Shown piece after piece: positions 34,743-42,842 of a stretch of 64,000 nucleotides of DNA. Under the pieces are notes generated by a model. The model was given only the letters and a program-made list of their open reading frames with translations. It was not told the origin of the DNA and did no database searches. Position numbers and translations under genes: made by a program. How positions within the stretch are numbered: the stretch's first letter is position 1; every line of letters starts with the position of its first letter. The stretch is from Streptomyces sp. CB01635 (GTDB lineage Bacteria > Actinomycetota > Actinomycetes > Streptomycetales > Streptomycetaceae): contig NZ_NNBL01000024.1 in assembly GCF_002803065.1 (NCBI RefSeq), positions 1-64,000 on the forward strand, in the 5' to 3' direction.

Positions 34743-35129
34743 TCACGGTTTTGCTGCACCCAGCGCGACGCTCGCGAGATTGCTTGAGTCAGTGGCTTGA
34801 GGACTCCGACCCTGGCGCGCTTCCACCCAGTTCGGGCGGGCCTCCAGAATCGGACAAGAACTGCCACAGAGTGATTGCGGCAATGAGCTGCGCAAACAGG
34901 CGAGAGCCCCTTCCCTGCGCAGACGGGGGGTGCGCCGCCGAGTGGTCGCCACGATAGCGAGCTCGCTCGGCGACAAGCGCTCGCGCCGGCTGCGCAGGAA
35001 GACGGCCAGCTCTCGGCGCCGGACAGACGCGCCGTCGGAGTCGCCGCGGGTCTCGAGACCGATGGCATTGCCGGAACCGGGCGACGGGTCGGCCGGCTCC
35101 TCAGATCGCAGCACGCTGTGCACAACCAT
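34743..35129 (-). pseudogene. Fragment of an XRE/MmyB-type regulator
   Basis: Within this minus-strand frame the segment RRRELAVFLRSRRERLSPSE, followed by TTRRRTPRLRREG, matches the first helices of MmyB-type XRE regulators (compare RRRELGAFLRSRRARITPVQ in the gene at 62119). Residues on both sides do not match the family, so only the beginning of the helix-turn-helix remains. Confidence 0.5.
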
Positions 35130-35263
35130 CAGGATCCTCCGGGGGGTCGGTCAGCCCCACTCAGTCTTGAAACCAGCATCAGCAGTTACTGGATACCAGT
35201 CTTCGGGCCTGAAACGATACGGCCATCGGCCTGGTGCACCCTGCGCTGCAGGAGCCCTCCTAC

Positions 35264-35395
35264 CGTGTCCGACGTTACGTCCCCCTCGCCGCATCCCGCT
35301 GACGCGCACCACCTACTCGTGATCGGTGCCGGCATCGGCGCCGCCACCGCCCATCGCTTCGCCCGCGACGGCTACCGGGTGCGGGGTGGATGTCA
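35264..35395 (+). pseudogene. N-terminal scrap of a second SDR-like gene
   Basis: GTG at 35264 opens VSDVTSPSPHPADAHHLLVI, GAGIGAATAHRFARDGYRV: a Rossmann first strand with a glycine-rich loop, as in SDR enzymes. The match ends after ~40 residues. This resembles the scrap at 4217-4310. Confidence 0.5.
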
Positions 35396-35483
35396 GGCGA
35401 AGCACGGGCGGCCTCGCGTCCGGCGGCGAGAGACGCGGAGGCGAATGCCGGAACCCACAGAGCGTGGTGCAGGAGGAGAGCGC

Positions 35484-35910
35484 ATGAGCTGGGTGGCCAA
35501 TGTGATGATCTCGGCGGACCAGGCGGACCAGGCGGACCAGGCGGACCAGGCGGACGCGGCGAACGTCGAAGCACTGAGCCACTGGTTGCTTGACGAGGCA
35601 CCGCGACGCGAGCAACCAGGGTGGTAGGGGTGGGTTCGCTTCGCCTCATCAATGGCCCGGACGCCCTATGGGGAAGCGCGAAGCGTCCTGAGTGCGCGGT
35701 CTGGGCTGGTGCCCTCAATCACGCGGATCTGGCTGCTTTCCGGTGCCGAGTTGCAGCTGCTCCATGGCAGGAGCTCAATGCGCTGCAGCTCCTGGTCATG
35801 GATCAGGAGGAGTCGTTCTTCCGCCTTTGGATGATCAGAGAAGGCAGCCTGGCGCAGTACGCACCACTCGCCCCCTAGAAGAAGACGCCGACTTCTACAG
35901 GGAACGCTGA
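35484..35910 (+). pseudogene. Hypothetical gene with two frameshifts and a tandem repeat
   Basis: ATG 35484 follows AGGAGGAG. The frame reads MSWVANVMISADQADQ, passes a (QAD)n tract, then EALSHWLLDEAPRREQPGW and stops at 35627. The protein evidently continues one frame over as GVGSLRLINGPDALWG, NHADLAAFRCRVAAAPWQEL and MDQEESFFRLWMIREG, and a second shift near 35868 leads to PLEEDADFYRER with a stop at 35910. The joined ~140-residue protein is a plausible soluble protein of unknown family, now broken. Confidence 0.6.
35514..35555. repeat. 9-bp tandem repeat (GCGGACCAG)n
   Basis: Four full copies and one partial copy of GCGGACCAG lie in the coding sequence and encode Ala-Asp-Gln units. Because the unit is a multiple of three, copy-number change keeps the frame. 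The frameshift of the host gene lies outside it. Confidence 0.9.
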
Positions 35911-36405
35911 CGAGAGTTAGACCATGCGCTGACTCGCAGTGTGTGATGTTCCACGCTCGCAGGGCGACTTGCACCACCAGGCCGCGGACCTGCCGTTTCT
36001 GGATGACTTGCAAACTGTCGTGCTGCGTCACAGTCACTGCGGCTGTCCTGCTGTGATTGAGCGCGTAGTTGGCCCGTCCGGCCAAGTACGCGCTCAATCT
36101 CCACCGAAGGGGACGTCGCCGTAGCCGCACGGGCGAGCCCGCGCTTGTTCGGCCTTGCCAGCCGGTGGGGTATGGCGGTGCCGGAACTCCATCCCGTCTG
36201 CCATCGATCCAGGACAAGCCGAGCAGCCACGGCACCGGGCGTCAAGGTTGTTCGTACAGTGGCGCGCTCCATCTCGACGCCCGGCACCGCGGCCGCTCCA
36301 CATGCGTGTGGGCCGACGGCAGACGGGATGGGAGTTGAGGGTGAGCGGTGGGTGGCGGAGGAGCGCCGTCTGCATGTCCCCCCCGACCATCTAGGCCCAG
36401 GACTG
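35911..36405. other. Gap containing nested inverted repeats
   Basis: No gene is supported. AACTCCATCCCGTCTGCC (36185-36202) is the reverse complement of GGCAGACGGGATGGGAGTT (36318-36336) except for one inserted base. Between them, GGGCGTC (36237-36243) and GACGCCC (36276-36282) form an inner pair. The ~150-base unit could be a MITE-like element or a folded RNA. Confidence 0.5.
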
Positions 36406-37017
36406 CTACCAGTGCAACGTAATGCTGCCGTCGGCGTTGATCTCCTCGCGCACCGTCTCGACGTGATGCTTCCAGGCCGGGATCGCTGCTTCGGCAGTCG
36501 CACGGAGCCAGTCGGTGAAGGAGGCGTAACTGTGGACGGGAACGTTCGCGTGCTCGCCTTCGGAGTATGACCAGACCTCGGGATCAGGTCCGGTGCCCCG
36601 CATGAACTCGAACTGATAGCCCTGGTGCATGAAGAAGACACGGTCGGTGGGTTCGAAGAGGAACGGCGATTCGTTCTCTTCGAGCAGCTCAAGGGCAGCC
36701 GTCCCCAGGCCAAGGACGTGAGGGTGGTAGACGGCCTCCCCCTGCATGAACCGCCCGGCGCCACCGCCAATCAAGGAAAGGAACTCTCGGTACGCATCTG
36801 CCATCGGAGCTTGTTGATCACGCTCGACAGCCAGGACGGCCTCGGCTGGCAGGCCCTGAAGCTGATCGGGGCCGGCTGTGATGCCATCGGTGATCGCGTC
36901 GACCACAGCCCGGACCCGCTCCTTCGGTGCCAGCAGGCCCGGTTCATTCCATGCCGCCGGCCACGCTTTCGCCAAAGGCGTCGCTGGGCTCTCGTCTTGG
37001 CATCGCTTCCACCACAT
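36406..37017 (-). CDS. SUKH (SMI1/KNR4)-domain protein
   Basis: The 203-residue protein has the SUKH pattern: MADAYREFLSLIGGGAGRFM, a HVLGLGTAALELLEENES segment, FFMHQGYQFEFMRGTGPDPE, VWSYSEGEHANVPVHSYASF and TDWLRAT. SUKH proteins often serve as immunity proteins against contact-dependent or polymorphic toxins. No toxin gene is adjacent in the window, so it may be an orphan immunity gene left by rearrangement. GGTGGGG lies upstream of the ATG. Confidence 0.75.
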   Translation of the reverse strand: MWWKRCQDESPATPLAKAWPAAWNEPGLLAPKERVRAVVDAITDGITAGPDQLQGLPAEAVLAVERDQQAPMADAYREFLSLIGGGAGRFMQGEAVYHPHVLGLGTAALELLEENESPFLFEPTDRVFFMHQGYQFEFMRGTGPDPEVWSYSEGEHANVPVHSYASFTDWLRATAEAAIPAWKHHVETVREEINADGSITLHW

Positions 37018-37306
37018 CTAGCAGCCCCACCCTCTCAATAGGCGAGAGCCTACTTGCGATCTGATCCGCCCAGGCGACCCCTGGGGCGGGGATGGGGTGA
37101 GTGTCTAACTGCGTGACAACGGCGGCGCGCAGCAGCGGACGAGCGCGAACGTCTGCGGACCATCAGCGCAGGGGAGAGCCGCACCAGCCCAAGGCAGCGC
37201 CCTCACCCAAGTTGCTTCGGGACGAAGAGATCGTGGGACAGACAGTGATGGGCGATCACCCAGGAGGAATTCGAGCGCTCCAGACCTAAGCTGCTGGCCC
37301 GAGTAT

Positions 37307-37903
37307 CTAGGTGTTGTGCCAGCCGGGTTCGAGGCGGTCGAGAAGGGTGTGGAAGGCCGCGTCGGCTCGGTCCCAGTCGCTGTCGGCCAGGGGTGCCATG
37401 AGCAGGCCGAAGATCGCGTCGACCAGGAGGGCGGCCTCCGTTCGGGCTCGGGCCTCGGTCATGCCCAGGCCGCGGAAGACGGAGATGATCAGGTCCGTCC
37501 ACTCGGTGATCACGTCGCGCATGACGGGCCCGTACCGGTCGGGATGGAGCAGGCTGGCGGTCATGATCTCGAGGTAGAGGGGGAGCCAGGCGCGCAGGTT
37601 CGGAGTGCTGAGCTGCTGCCAGGTTTGCTCCGCGAAGCGGCGGAGCCACGCAGGGTTCTTGGGGGAGGCGGTGGGGTCGAGCAGATTGCGGGCGCGCAGG
37701 AGCGGTCGCCTCTCGTCGAGGGCGAGTGCCTCGGCGACCATGCGTTCCTTGGTTCCGAAGTAATACAAGAGCATGCGGTCGCTGGTGCCCAGGGCCCGGG
37801 CCAGCGGGCGAAGGGAAAGGTCGGCCAGGCCGTTGCGGATCACGTACTCACGGACCCCGTTCAGCAGGTCGCGTCGTTTGGCCGGGTCGGGCGGGCGCGG
37901 CAT
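37307..37903 (-). CDS. TetR-family transcriptional regulator
   Basis: The 198-residue protein has the TetR helix-turn-helix (LSLRPLARALGTSDRMLLYYF, residues ~30-50) and a helical effector domain with PNLRAWLPLYLEIMTASLLH. ATG at 37903 follows GGGAG; codons upstream to 37942 are less likely. Two palindromes GTAGCRNNTGCTAC at 37979-38022 lie upstream, fitting autoregulation and perhaps control of the divergent HATPase gene. Confidence 0.85.
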   Translation of the reverse strand: MPRPPDPAKRRDLLNGVREYVIRNGLADLSLRPLARALGTSDRMLLYYFGTKERMVAEALALDERRPLLRARNLLDPTASPKNPAWLRRFAEQTWQQLSTPNLRAWLPLYLEIMTASLLHPDRYGPVMRDVITEWTDLIISVFRGLGMTEARARTEAALLVDAIFGLLMAPLADSDWDRADAAFHTLLDRLEPGWHNT

Positions 37904-37978
37904 AAAGGCTCCCAGCTGCAGCTGCGCGAGACGGAATTCCATGTGTCCGATTTATTGGTGTTCGCTCAGGTATTTACT

Positions 37979-38022
37979 GTAGCACCTGCTACGTGTATAT
38001 TTTTAAGCGTAGCGAGTGCTAC
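37979..38022. promoter_or_regulatory. Two TetR-type operators, GTAGCRNNTGCTAC
   Basis: GTAGCACCTGCTAC (37979-37992) is a perfect 6+2+6 palindrome; GTAGCGAGTGCTAC (38009-38022) has one mismatch. Their centres are 30 bases apart, about three helical turns. They lie between the TetR gene and the plus-strand gene at 38042 in an AT-richer stretch. Confidence 0.75.
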
Positions 38023-38041
38023 GTGACGCAGGACCTGGTGC

Positions 38042-38755
38042 ATGTCCGGCCCGGTCATCGACGGCCCTGCGCCTCCCTGGCGGCCATGGTCGCCAGGGCT
38101 TCAGAAGGGACTGATTCGTGTGGCCTCCCGGTCCATCGGCCTCTCCATGACCTCTCACCGGGGATGCTTTGCCCGGTTCTACCGCCGCCGACTTGAGGAG
38201 TCGGGGCGGAAGGGTGCCGCGGACCCGGCACAGGGCGAGGGTCAGTCTCCGGAGGGCGCAGGCACTTCGTGGGTCGCCCGGAACCGGGCTCTCTGGTCGC
38301 GCACCCTGGAGCCCGTGCGGCCGCTTGACAGGCCCCGCGCCCGCGCAACCGCCTGGGACGCCTCATGGCCCATACCGCGGGAACTGACGTCGGTCCGCCA
38401 GGCCCGGCGCCTGGTGACAGCCCAACTGGACGACTGGGATCTGGAGGGCCTCGCAGACACCGCCGAGCTCCTGGTCAGCGAACTGGTCACCAACGCCCTG
38501 CGTCACACGCGCGGCCCTCTGCGGCTCAACTTGCAGGTGCGCGGCTCCCGGCTGCGGTGCGAGGTCGAGGACACTGACCCCGCCGGCCCCGTACGCCGCG
38601 TCGTCGACACCGACGCAGAAGGCGGACGCGGCACGGAACTCCTCGACCTGCTCGCGGATGCCTGGGGCAGCACCTGTACGCCCACCGGCAAGACCACGTG
38701 GTGCGAAATGCTGACGCAGACGCCTTCACCAAAGGGATCGCCTGCCTCCGACTGA
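38042..38755 (+). CDS. HATPase_c_2 anti-sigma-type kinase-like protein
   Basis: The 237-residue protein ends in a GHKL ATPase domain (residues ~115-225): SWPIPRELTSVRQARRLVTA, AELLVSELVTNALRHTRG with the N-box Asn, VEDTDP and GGRGTELLDLLADAWGS. Streptomyces encode many such RsbW-like proteins, which bind sigma factors or anti-anti-sigma partners. The first ~100 residues are basic and low-complexity; the true start could be internal. AGGACC precedes the ATG. The SpoIIE phosphatase 400 bases downstream is a natural partner. Confidence 0.78.
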   Translation: MSGPVIDGPAPPWRPWSPGLQKGLIRVASRSIGLSMTSHRGCFARFYRRRLEESGRKGAADPAQGEGQSPEGAGTSWVARNRALWSRTLEPVRPLDRPRARATAWDASWPIPRELTSVRQARRLVTAQLDDWDLEGLADTAELLVSELVTNALRHTRGPLRLNLQVRGSRLRCEVEDTDPAGPVRRVVDTDAEGGRGTELLDLLADAWGSTCTPTGKTTWCEMLTQTPSPKGSPASD

Positions 38756-39132
38756 GCTGGTCCCGGTAGGTCCGGACGGCATCGCTCGGCCGTCCCTGGG
38801 CCGTGCGAGGCCGTTCGGTAGCGACCTACGGCGACCACCAGTGACAGGCCGGCTACGGGCGCGGGTAGCGAACGCCCAGGTCACGGGACCCCCTGACGAT
38901 ACGGGTTTCCATCCGGGGGTGGCGGTCGGGCAAGACGGGGTGTTTCTTCCCAGCCGAGGGCTCAGTCCTCACCCACCTGCAACAACACCACAGTGAAGTG
39001 ACGGCCAGTCCCACGACGACACCATCGAAGGTGTGCCGGGTGACCGGGTTCCACGCCCAGGGCCGGGGGCAGGCGACCGCACTGCCCGTTTCCGCCGGTG
39101 CGAGCCGAGCGGGGGCGGTGTAGACAGGAGTC
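38756..39132. other. Intergenic region
   Basis: Nothing recognisable apart from the AGGAG ribosome-binding site of the phosphatase gene at the right end. Confidence 0.4.
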
Positions 39133-40248
39133 ATGCCGCAGCGCCGCGAACGACGTCGACAGCCGGCGCGAGCGGGGCGGGCGTTGCTCGCCATCCCGAT
39201 CGCGTGGATTGTTGCGGTGTCCGTGATCGACATTCTTGCTCCGCCCGACATCCATCTGGGTCCGCTGCTCGTCGCGGCCCCGGCGATCACGCCGTTGTTC
39301 GGCGGGCCCCGGTCGGTGGGCCTCGTCGCTGCGCTGGCGGTGTTCGCGCAGACGACCATCGGGCTGGTGCGCGATCCTGACGCGATGCTCTCGTCGAATC
39401 ACCAGGCACAGATCATCGCCCTGGTGCTGGTCGGCACGAGCCTGGTGATCTTCTGTGTATTCCGGGAGCGTCGCGTAAAGGAGCTGGCGCAAGTGCGGTA
39501 CGTGTCCGAGGCCGCCCAGCGTGTGGTCCTGCCGCCGCTGCCCAAGGAGATCGGGCCGCTGCGGGTGGCTTCGCTCTACCTTGCCGCAGAGGCCGAGGCC
39601 CAGATCGGTGGGGATCTGTACGCGGCGGCGCGCACCGCCTCCGGCACCCGGCTGCTTGTCGGTGACGTGCGAGGCAAGGGGATGACCGCGGTCAATGACG
39701 CCGCCTTGTTGCTCGGAGCATTCCGCGTCGCCGCCCACCGTCAGGCGAGCCTGGGCGAGCTGGTGAGCTACCTCGACCGAAGCGTGTGCTGGGACCTGAT
39801 GGAGCCGGGCGAGACGGGCTGCTTCGGGGAAACGTTCATCACCGCCAACATCCTGGACATCCCCGACCGGGACGGCCGGGTCCAGATGGTTGCCTGCGGG
39901 CACCCTCCGCCGGTCGTCCTGCACAACGGCCGACCGACGACGATGGACGCCCTTCATCCCGCACCTCCGCTGGGCCTGGGTGAACTGGCGCAACCGCGAT
40001 ACCACGTCGACAGCTTCCAGTTCGAGGCGGGAGACCTGCTGCTGCTGTACACCGACGGCGTCACCGAGGCCCGCGACTCCACCGGCACCTTCTACCCGCT
40101 CGCCGAGCGCATCACAGGCTGGACCGAGAACGACCCCGACGCCTTCCTCGGCCTCTTCCGGCGCGACCTGCTGCACCACGTCGGCGGACACCTGAACGAC
40201 GACGCCGCCATGATCGCCGTAAAGCGCACCGCCACTCCCGGGGCCTGA
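39133..40248 (+). CDS. Membrane SpoIIE-type PP2C phosphatase
   Basis: The 371-residue protein has three or four N-terminal hydrophobic helices (residues ~18-112) and a SpoIIE/PP2C domain with QIGGDLYAAARTASG, GDVRGKGMTAVNDAALLLGA, ACGHPPPVVL and LLLLYTDGVTEARD. Such phosphatases dephosphorylate anti-anti-sigma factors in partner-switching pathways. AGGAG sits before the ATG. A second, related phosphatase lies at 46859-48055. Confidence 0.9.
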   Translation: MPQRRERRRQPARAGRALLAIPIAWIVAVSVIDILAPPDIHLGPLLVAAPAITPLFGGPRSVGLVAALAVFAQTTIGLVRDPDAMLSSNHQAQIIALVLVGTSLVIFCVFRERRVKELAQVRYVSEAAQRVVLPPLPKEIGPLRVASLYLAAEAEAQIGGDLYAAARTASGTRLLVGDVRGKGMTAVNDAALLLGAFRVAAHRQASLGELVSYLDRSVCWDLMEPGETGCFGETFITANILDIPDRDGRVQMVACGHPPPVVLHNGRPTTMDALHPAPPLGLGELAQPRYHVDSFQFEAGDLLLLYTDGVTEARDSTGTFYPLAERITGWTENDPDAFLGLFRRDLLHHVGGHLNDDAAMIAVKRTATPGA

Positions 40249-40261
40249 TCACCCGGCAACC

Positions 40262-40540
40262 TCATGGACCACACAAACTACCGTGGCACGCACTCAAGGT
40301 TCGCTGGCACGGGACAGCCTTGAGGCGGCAACCGCCCGCGCGCCCTGGGTGACGCGCGGTCGGGCGCTCACCTGCAGAGATGTTGCCCGAGGCGGACAAG
40401 CGCCGGGCCAGGATCTCCGCCTGGATGTCGCCGACCGGACGCACACACCAGGCGTGGTCCACATCGGATTGCAGGAACAGCGTCCGGCCTGATTTGAGGA
40501 GCGTGCCGAGCGGGGCGTACTCCTCGGCTCCGTAGTTCAC
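40262..40540 (-). CDS. Small hypothetical protein
   Basis: The 92-residue frame opens at a GTG with NYGAEEYAPLGTLLKSGRTL, FLQSDVDHAWCVRPVGD, IQAEILARRLSASG; this N-terminal half looks like a real protein, while the rest is low-complexity. It is convergent with the phosphatase gene. It may be the N-terminus of a gene cut by the IS110 insertion that begins nearby. Family unknown. Confidence 0.4.
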   Translation of the reverse strand: MNYGAEEYAPLGTLLKSGRTLFLQSDVDHAWCVRPVGDIQAEILARRLSASGNISAGERPTARHPGRAGGCRLKAVPCQRTLSACHGSLCGP

Positions 40541-40589
40541 GCTGCACCGCCCGGGGATCGTATGCCTAATAGGCGTTGAGGGCTGGGAG

Positions 40590-40900
40590 TTGGATCAGCT
40601 CTGGGCAGGGGTCGAGCCAGATGTCTTGCTGTATGCCGCGCTTTGAGTGCTTCGACAAGAGCGACGCGTGCGCGACCCCTGCCGCTTAGGACTCGACCGC
40701 CGTAGCGTGCCGTGGTTCGAGCCGTTCCCAGGGCCACCTCTTGATCAGCCGGAGTCGTGGAGCTCTTCACGAGAGCGAGGACCCTGAGAACAGCTGGGGC
40801 CACGGACGGCTGATGGGGTGGTGCGCCGGCGAGCGCTTCTATTAGGTCGCCGAGTGGTCCTGCCGCGGCTCGACGCCAGCGGACAGCGACGTATCGAAAA
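40590..40900 (+). ncRNA. Candidate bridge RNA in the IS110 left end
   Basis: IS110-group elements encode a bridge RNA in the non-coding end beside the transposase; it guides target and donor choice. This end can fold: GGCAGGGGTCG (40604-40614) pairs perfectly with CGACCCCTGCC (40673-40683) enclosing a 58-base region with a TCTTG/CAAGA inner stem, and GCTCT/AGAGC form a hairpin near 40751-40765. The assignment rests on position and these stems only; boundaries and guide loops are not determined. Confidence 0.45.
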
Positions 40901-40909
40901 GAGGCGGGT

Positions 40910-42151
40910 ATGCAGGTGACCTGCGGAATCGACTGGGCCGAAGACCATCATGACGTGGCGGTGGTTGACTCCGACGCTCGCCTGCTCGGCAAGCTCAGGG
41001 TCAGCGACGACGCGGCGGGCTTCCAGGACCTGCTCCGTCTGCTCGCCGAACACGGCGATACTCCCGACGATCCGATCCCGATCGCGATCGAGACCTCGCG
41101 CGGACTCATGGTGGCCTGTCTGCGGGCCTCCGGGCGCCAAGTGTTCGCGATCAACCCAATGGCCGTGGCACGCTACCGGGACCGGCACTCCGTCTCCCGA
41201 AAAAAGTCCGACCACCAGGACGCCGTCGTCCTGGCGAACATCCTACGGACCGACGCAGAGCTTCACCGTCCTCTGCCGGGCGACACTGAGCTGGTCAAGG
41301 CGATCGCCGTCCTCGCCAGAGCCCAGCAGGACGCGGTCTGGGACCGCACCCGTGCCCACAACCGTCTGAGCTCGCACCTGCGCGAGTACTACCCGGCAGT
41401 CCTTGAAGCGTTTGCCGACAAGCGCGAGAAGCTACTGGCACGAGAGGCTCGAGCGATCCTGGCGATCGCGCCCACACAGGCCAAAGCCGCCAAGCTCGCA
41501 CGCAGCAAGCTCAAAGCCGCCGTCAAACAGGCAGGCCGCCAGCGCCGGATCGATGCCGAGACCGACCGCCTGCTCGAGGTGTTCCGCCGGACCTGGCTTC
41601 GTCAGCCAACTCTGGTGGAAACAGCGATGGGACACCAAACACTTGCCTTGCTCGCCCAGCTCGAAGCCGCCTGCAAGGCCTGCGATGAGCTGGCCAGCGC
41701 CACCGAGGAGCTCTTCCTGCAGCACCCCGACGCGGAGATCATCACGAGCTTCCCGGGTCTCGCCGCGCTGACCGGCGCCCGGCTCCTCGCCGAAATTGGC
41801 GACGACCGCACCCGGTTCGACACAGCCCGCGATCTGAAGGCTTACGCCGGAAGTGCCCCCGTGACGCGCGAGTCCGGCAAAAGCCGCCGCGTCAGCCACC
41901 GCCGGATCAAGAACAGCCGCCTGGCCGCAACCGGCCGGCACTGGGCTTTCGCCGCACTCACTGCCTCAATCGGCGCCCACGACCACTACAACCGTCGAAG
42001 GGAGACCGGCGATCGCTACTACGCGGCTCTCCGAAACCTTTTCAACCGCATGCTCGGCCAGCTCCACCACTGCCTGACCACCCGCCAGAGGTTCAACGAG
42101 GCGATCGCATTCGCCCCGCCAAATCCATCACCACTCACCGCAGCTGCTTGA
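40910..42151 (+). CDS. IS110-family transposase (DEDD recombinase)
   Basis: The 413-residue protein has an N-terminal RuvC-like DEDD domain (GIDWAEDHHDVAVVD with the first Asp, IAIETSRG with the Glu, SRKKSDHQDAVVLANIL with the Asp pair) and a C-terminal Tnp_20 domain (SFPGLAALTGARLLAEIGD, YAGSAPVTRESGKSRRV) whose Ser is the proposed nucleophile. A coiled-coil-like helix region links them. Length is normal and no frameshift is seen. A GAGGCGGGT stretch precedes the ATG. Confidence 0.92.
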   Translation: MQVTCGIDWAEDHHDVAVVDSDARLLGKLRVSDDAAGFQDLLRLLAEHGDTPDDPIPIAIETSRGLMVACLRASGRQVFAINPMAVARYRDRHSVSRKKSDHQDAVVLANILRTDAELHRPLPGDTELVKAIAVLARAQQDAVWDRTRAHNRLSSHLREYYPAVLEAFADKREKLLAREARAILAIAPTQAKAAKLARSKLKAAVKQAGRQRRIDAETDRLLEVFRRTWLRQPTLVETAMGHQTLALLAQLEAACKACDELASATEELFLQHPDAEIITSFPGLAALTGARLLAEIGDDRTRFDTARDLKAYAGSAPVTRESGKSRRVSHRRIKNSRLAATGRHWAFAALTASIGAHDHYNRRRETGDRYYAALRNLFNRMLGQLHHCLTTRQRFNEAIAFAPPNPSPLTAAA

Positions 42152-42164
42152 CCCGATAGCTGCA

Positions 42165-42325
42165 TGGGGTGTCTTGTCGCCCAGGACGCACGCGGGGCGT
42201 TTTCGCGGACGGCCGGCCGTCCGGCCACCGGCGGGATCCCGTCGACCAGATCTAGGGTCTGGGTGATGTCGTTGACGTTGGCTTCGGTCGTGATGACGTG
42301 GAGCGGCGTTCCCCAACCGGCAGGG
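42165..42325 (-). mobile_element. IS5-family transposase scrap
   Basis: On the minus strand GTPLHVITTEANVNDITQTL followed by DLVDGIPPVAGRP is the middle segment of an IS5 (IS1373-like) DDE transposase. The next codons continue one frame over as RPRKRPACVLGDKTP, so there is a frameshift. Nothing else of the element is found; it abuts the right end of the IS110 copy, which may have inserted into it. Confidence 0.65.
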
Positions 42326-42842
42326 CCGCGTACTCACACCTCACGAACGGCCGCATCATCACACCGGTCACGCTCTACCAGCCCCAACACCCAAGATCCT
42401 TCTACGAGCTCTGAGCTGTCTTGCTGCACTGAGTTGTCGCCGTGCTGTTCGCAGCGTAGGTGTCCCCTGACCGGCTTCCGGCCGACGAGGCGTCGGAGCC
42501 TTTCAGTTGGCCCTTTAGCGCCCGAGTTGGCCCGGCTGAGCGTCGCGGATGGACCGCCGGATGGGGTGAGCGTTGCTGACTTCGCCATTCGGGTTGGGGC
42601 CGGGTGGTGGGTGTTCTATGAACCTCAGTTGAGGCGTGCTGGGATGACGGCGCCCTGTAGCTATGGGCGCTGGAGCAGCACCCGAAAGTGGACGACCGTG
42701 ACCTCGTCGTCCGCTGCGACAGAGGTTGGGGGTAGTGCTGCGGAAACCGGGCCTAAAAGTCTGCTGTCTCCCTTCGGGTGGATGGCGATCAGCCCGGGAA
42801 CCCTCCGCCCCCGCAGGCCGCTTACGCGGCGCCCCAGGACCG
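42326..42842. other. Gap without a recognisable gene
   Basis: About 500 bases between the IS5 scrap and the MerR gene end. Frames on both strands are open in places but resemble nothing. It is probably decayed DNA. Confidence 0.35.

Larger units (their letters stand above)
40560..42160 (+). mobile_element. IS110-family insertion sequence, apparently intact
   Basis: The element comprises a structured non-coding end of ~350 bases, an intact transposase gene (40910-42151) and a short right end. IS110 elements lack classical terminal inverted repeats, so the outer limits are approximate. An IS5 remnant abuts the right side. All catalytic motifs of the transposase are intact, so the copy may be active. 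Confidence 0.7.

Noticed and set aside
35514..35555. Short tandem repeats as a CRISPR array
   Set aside because: Units are 9 bases with no spacers and lie inside a coding sequence.
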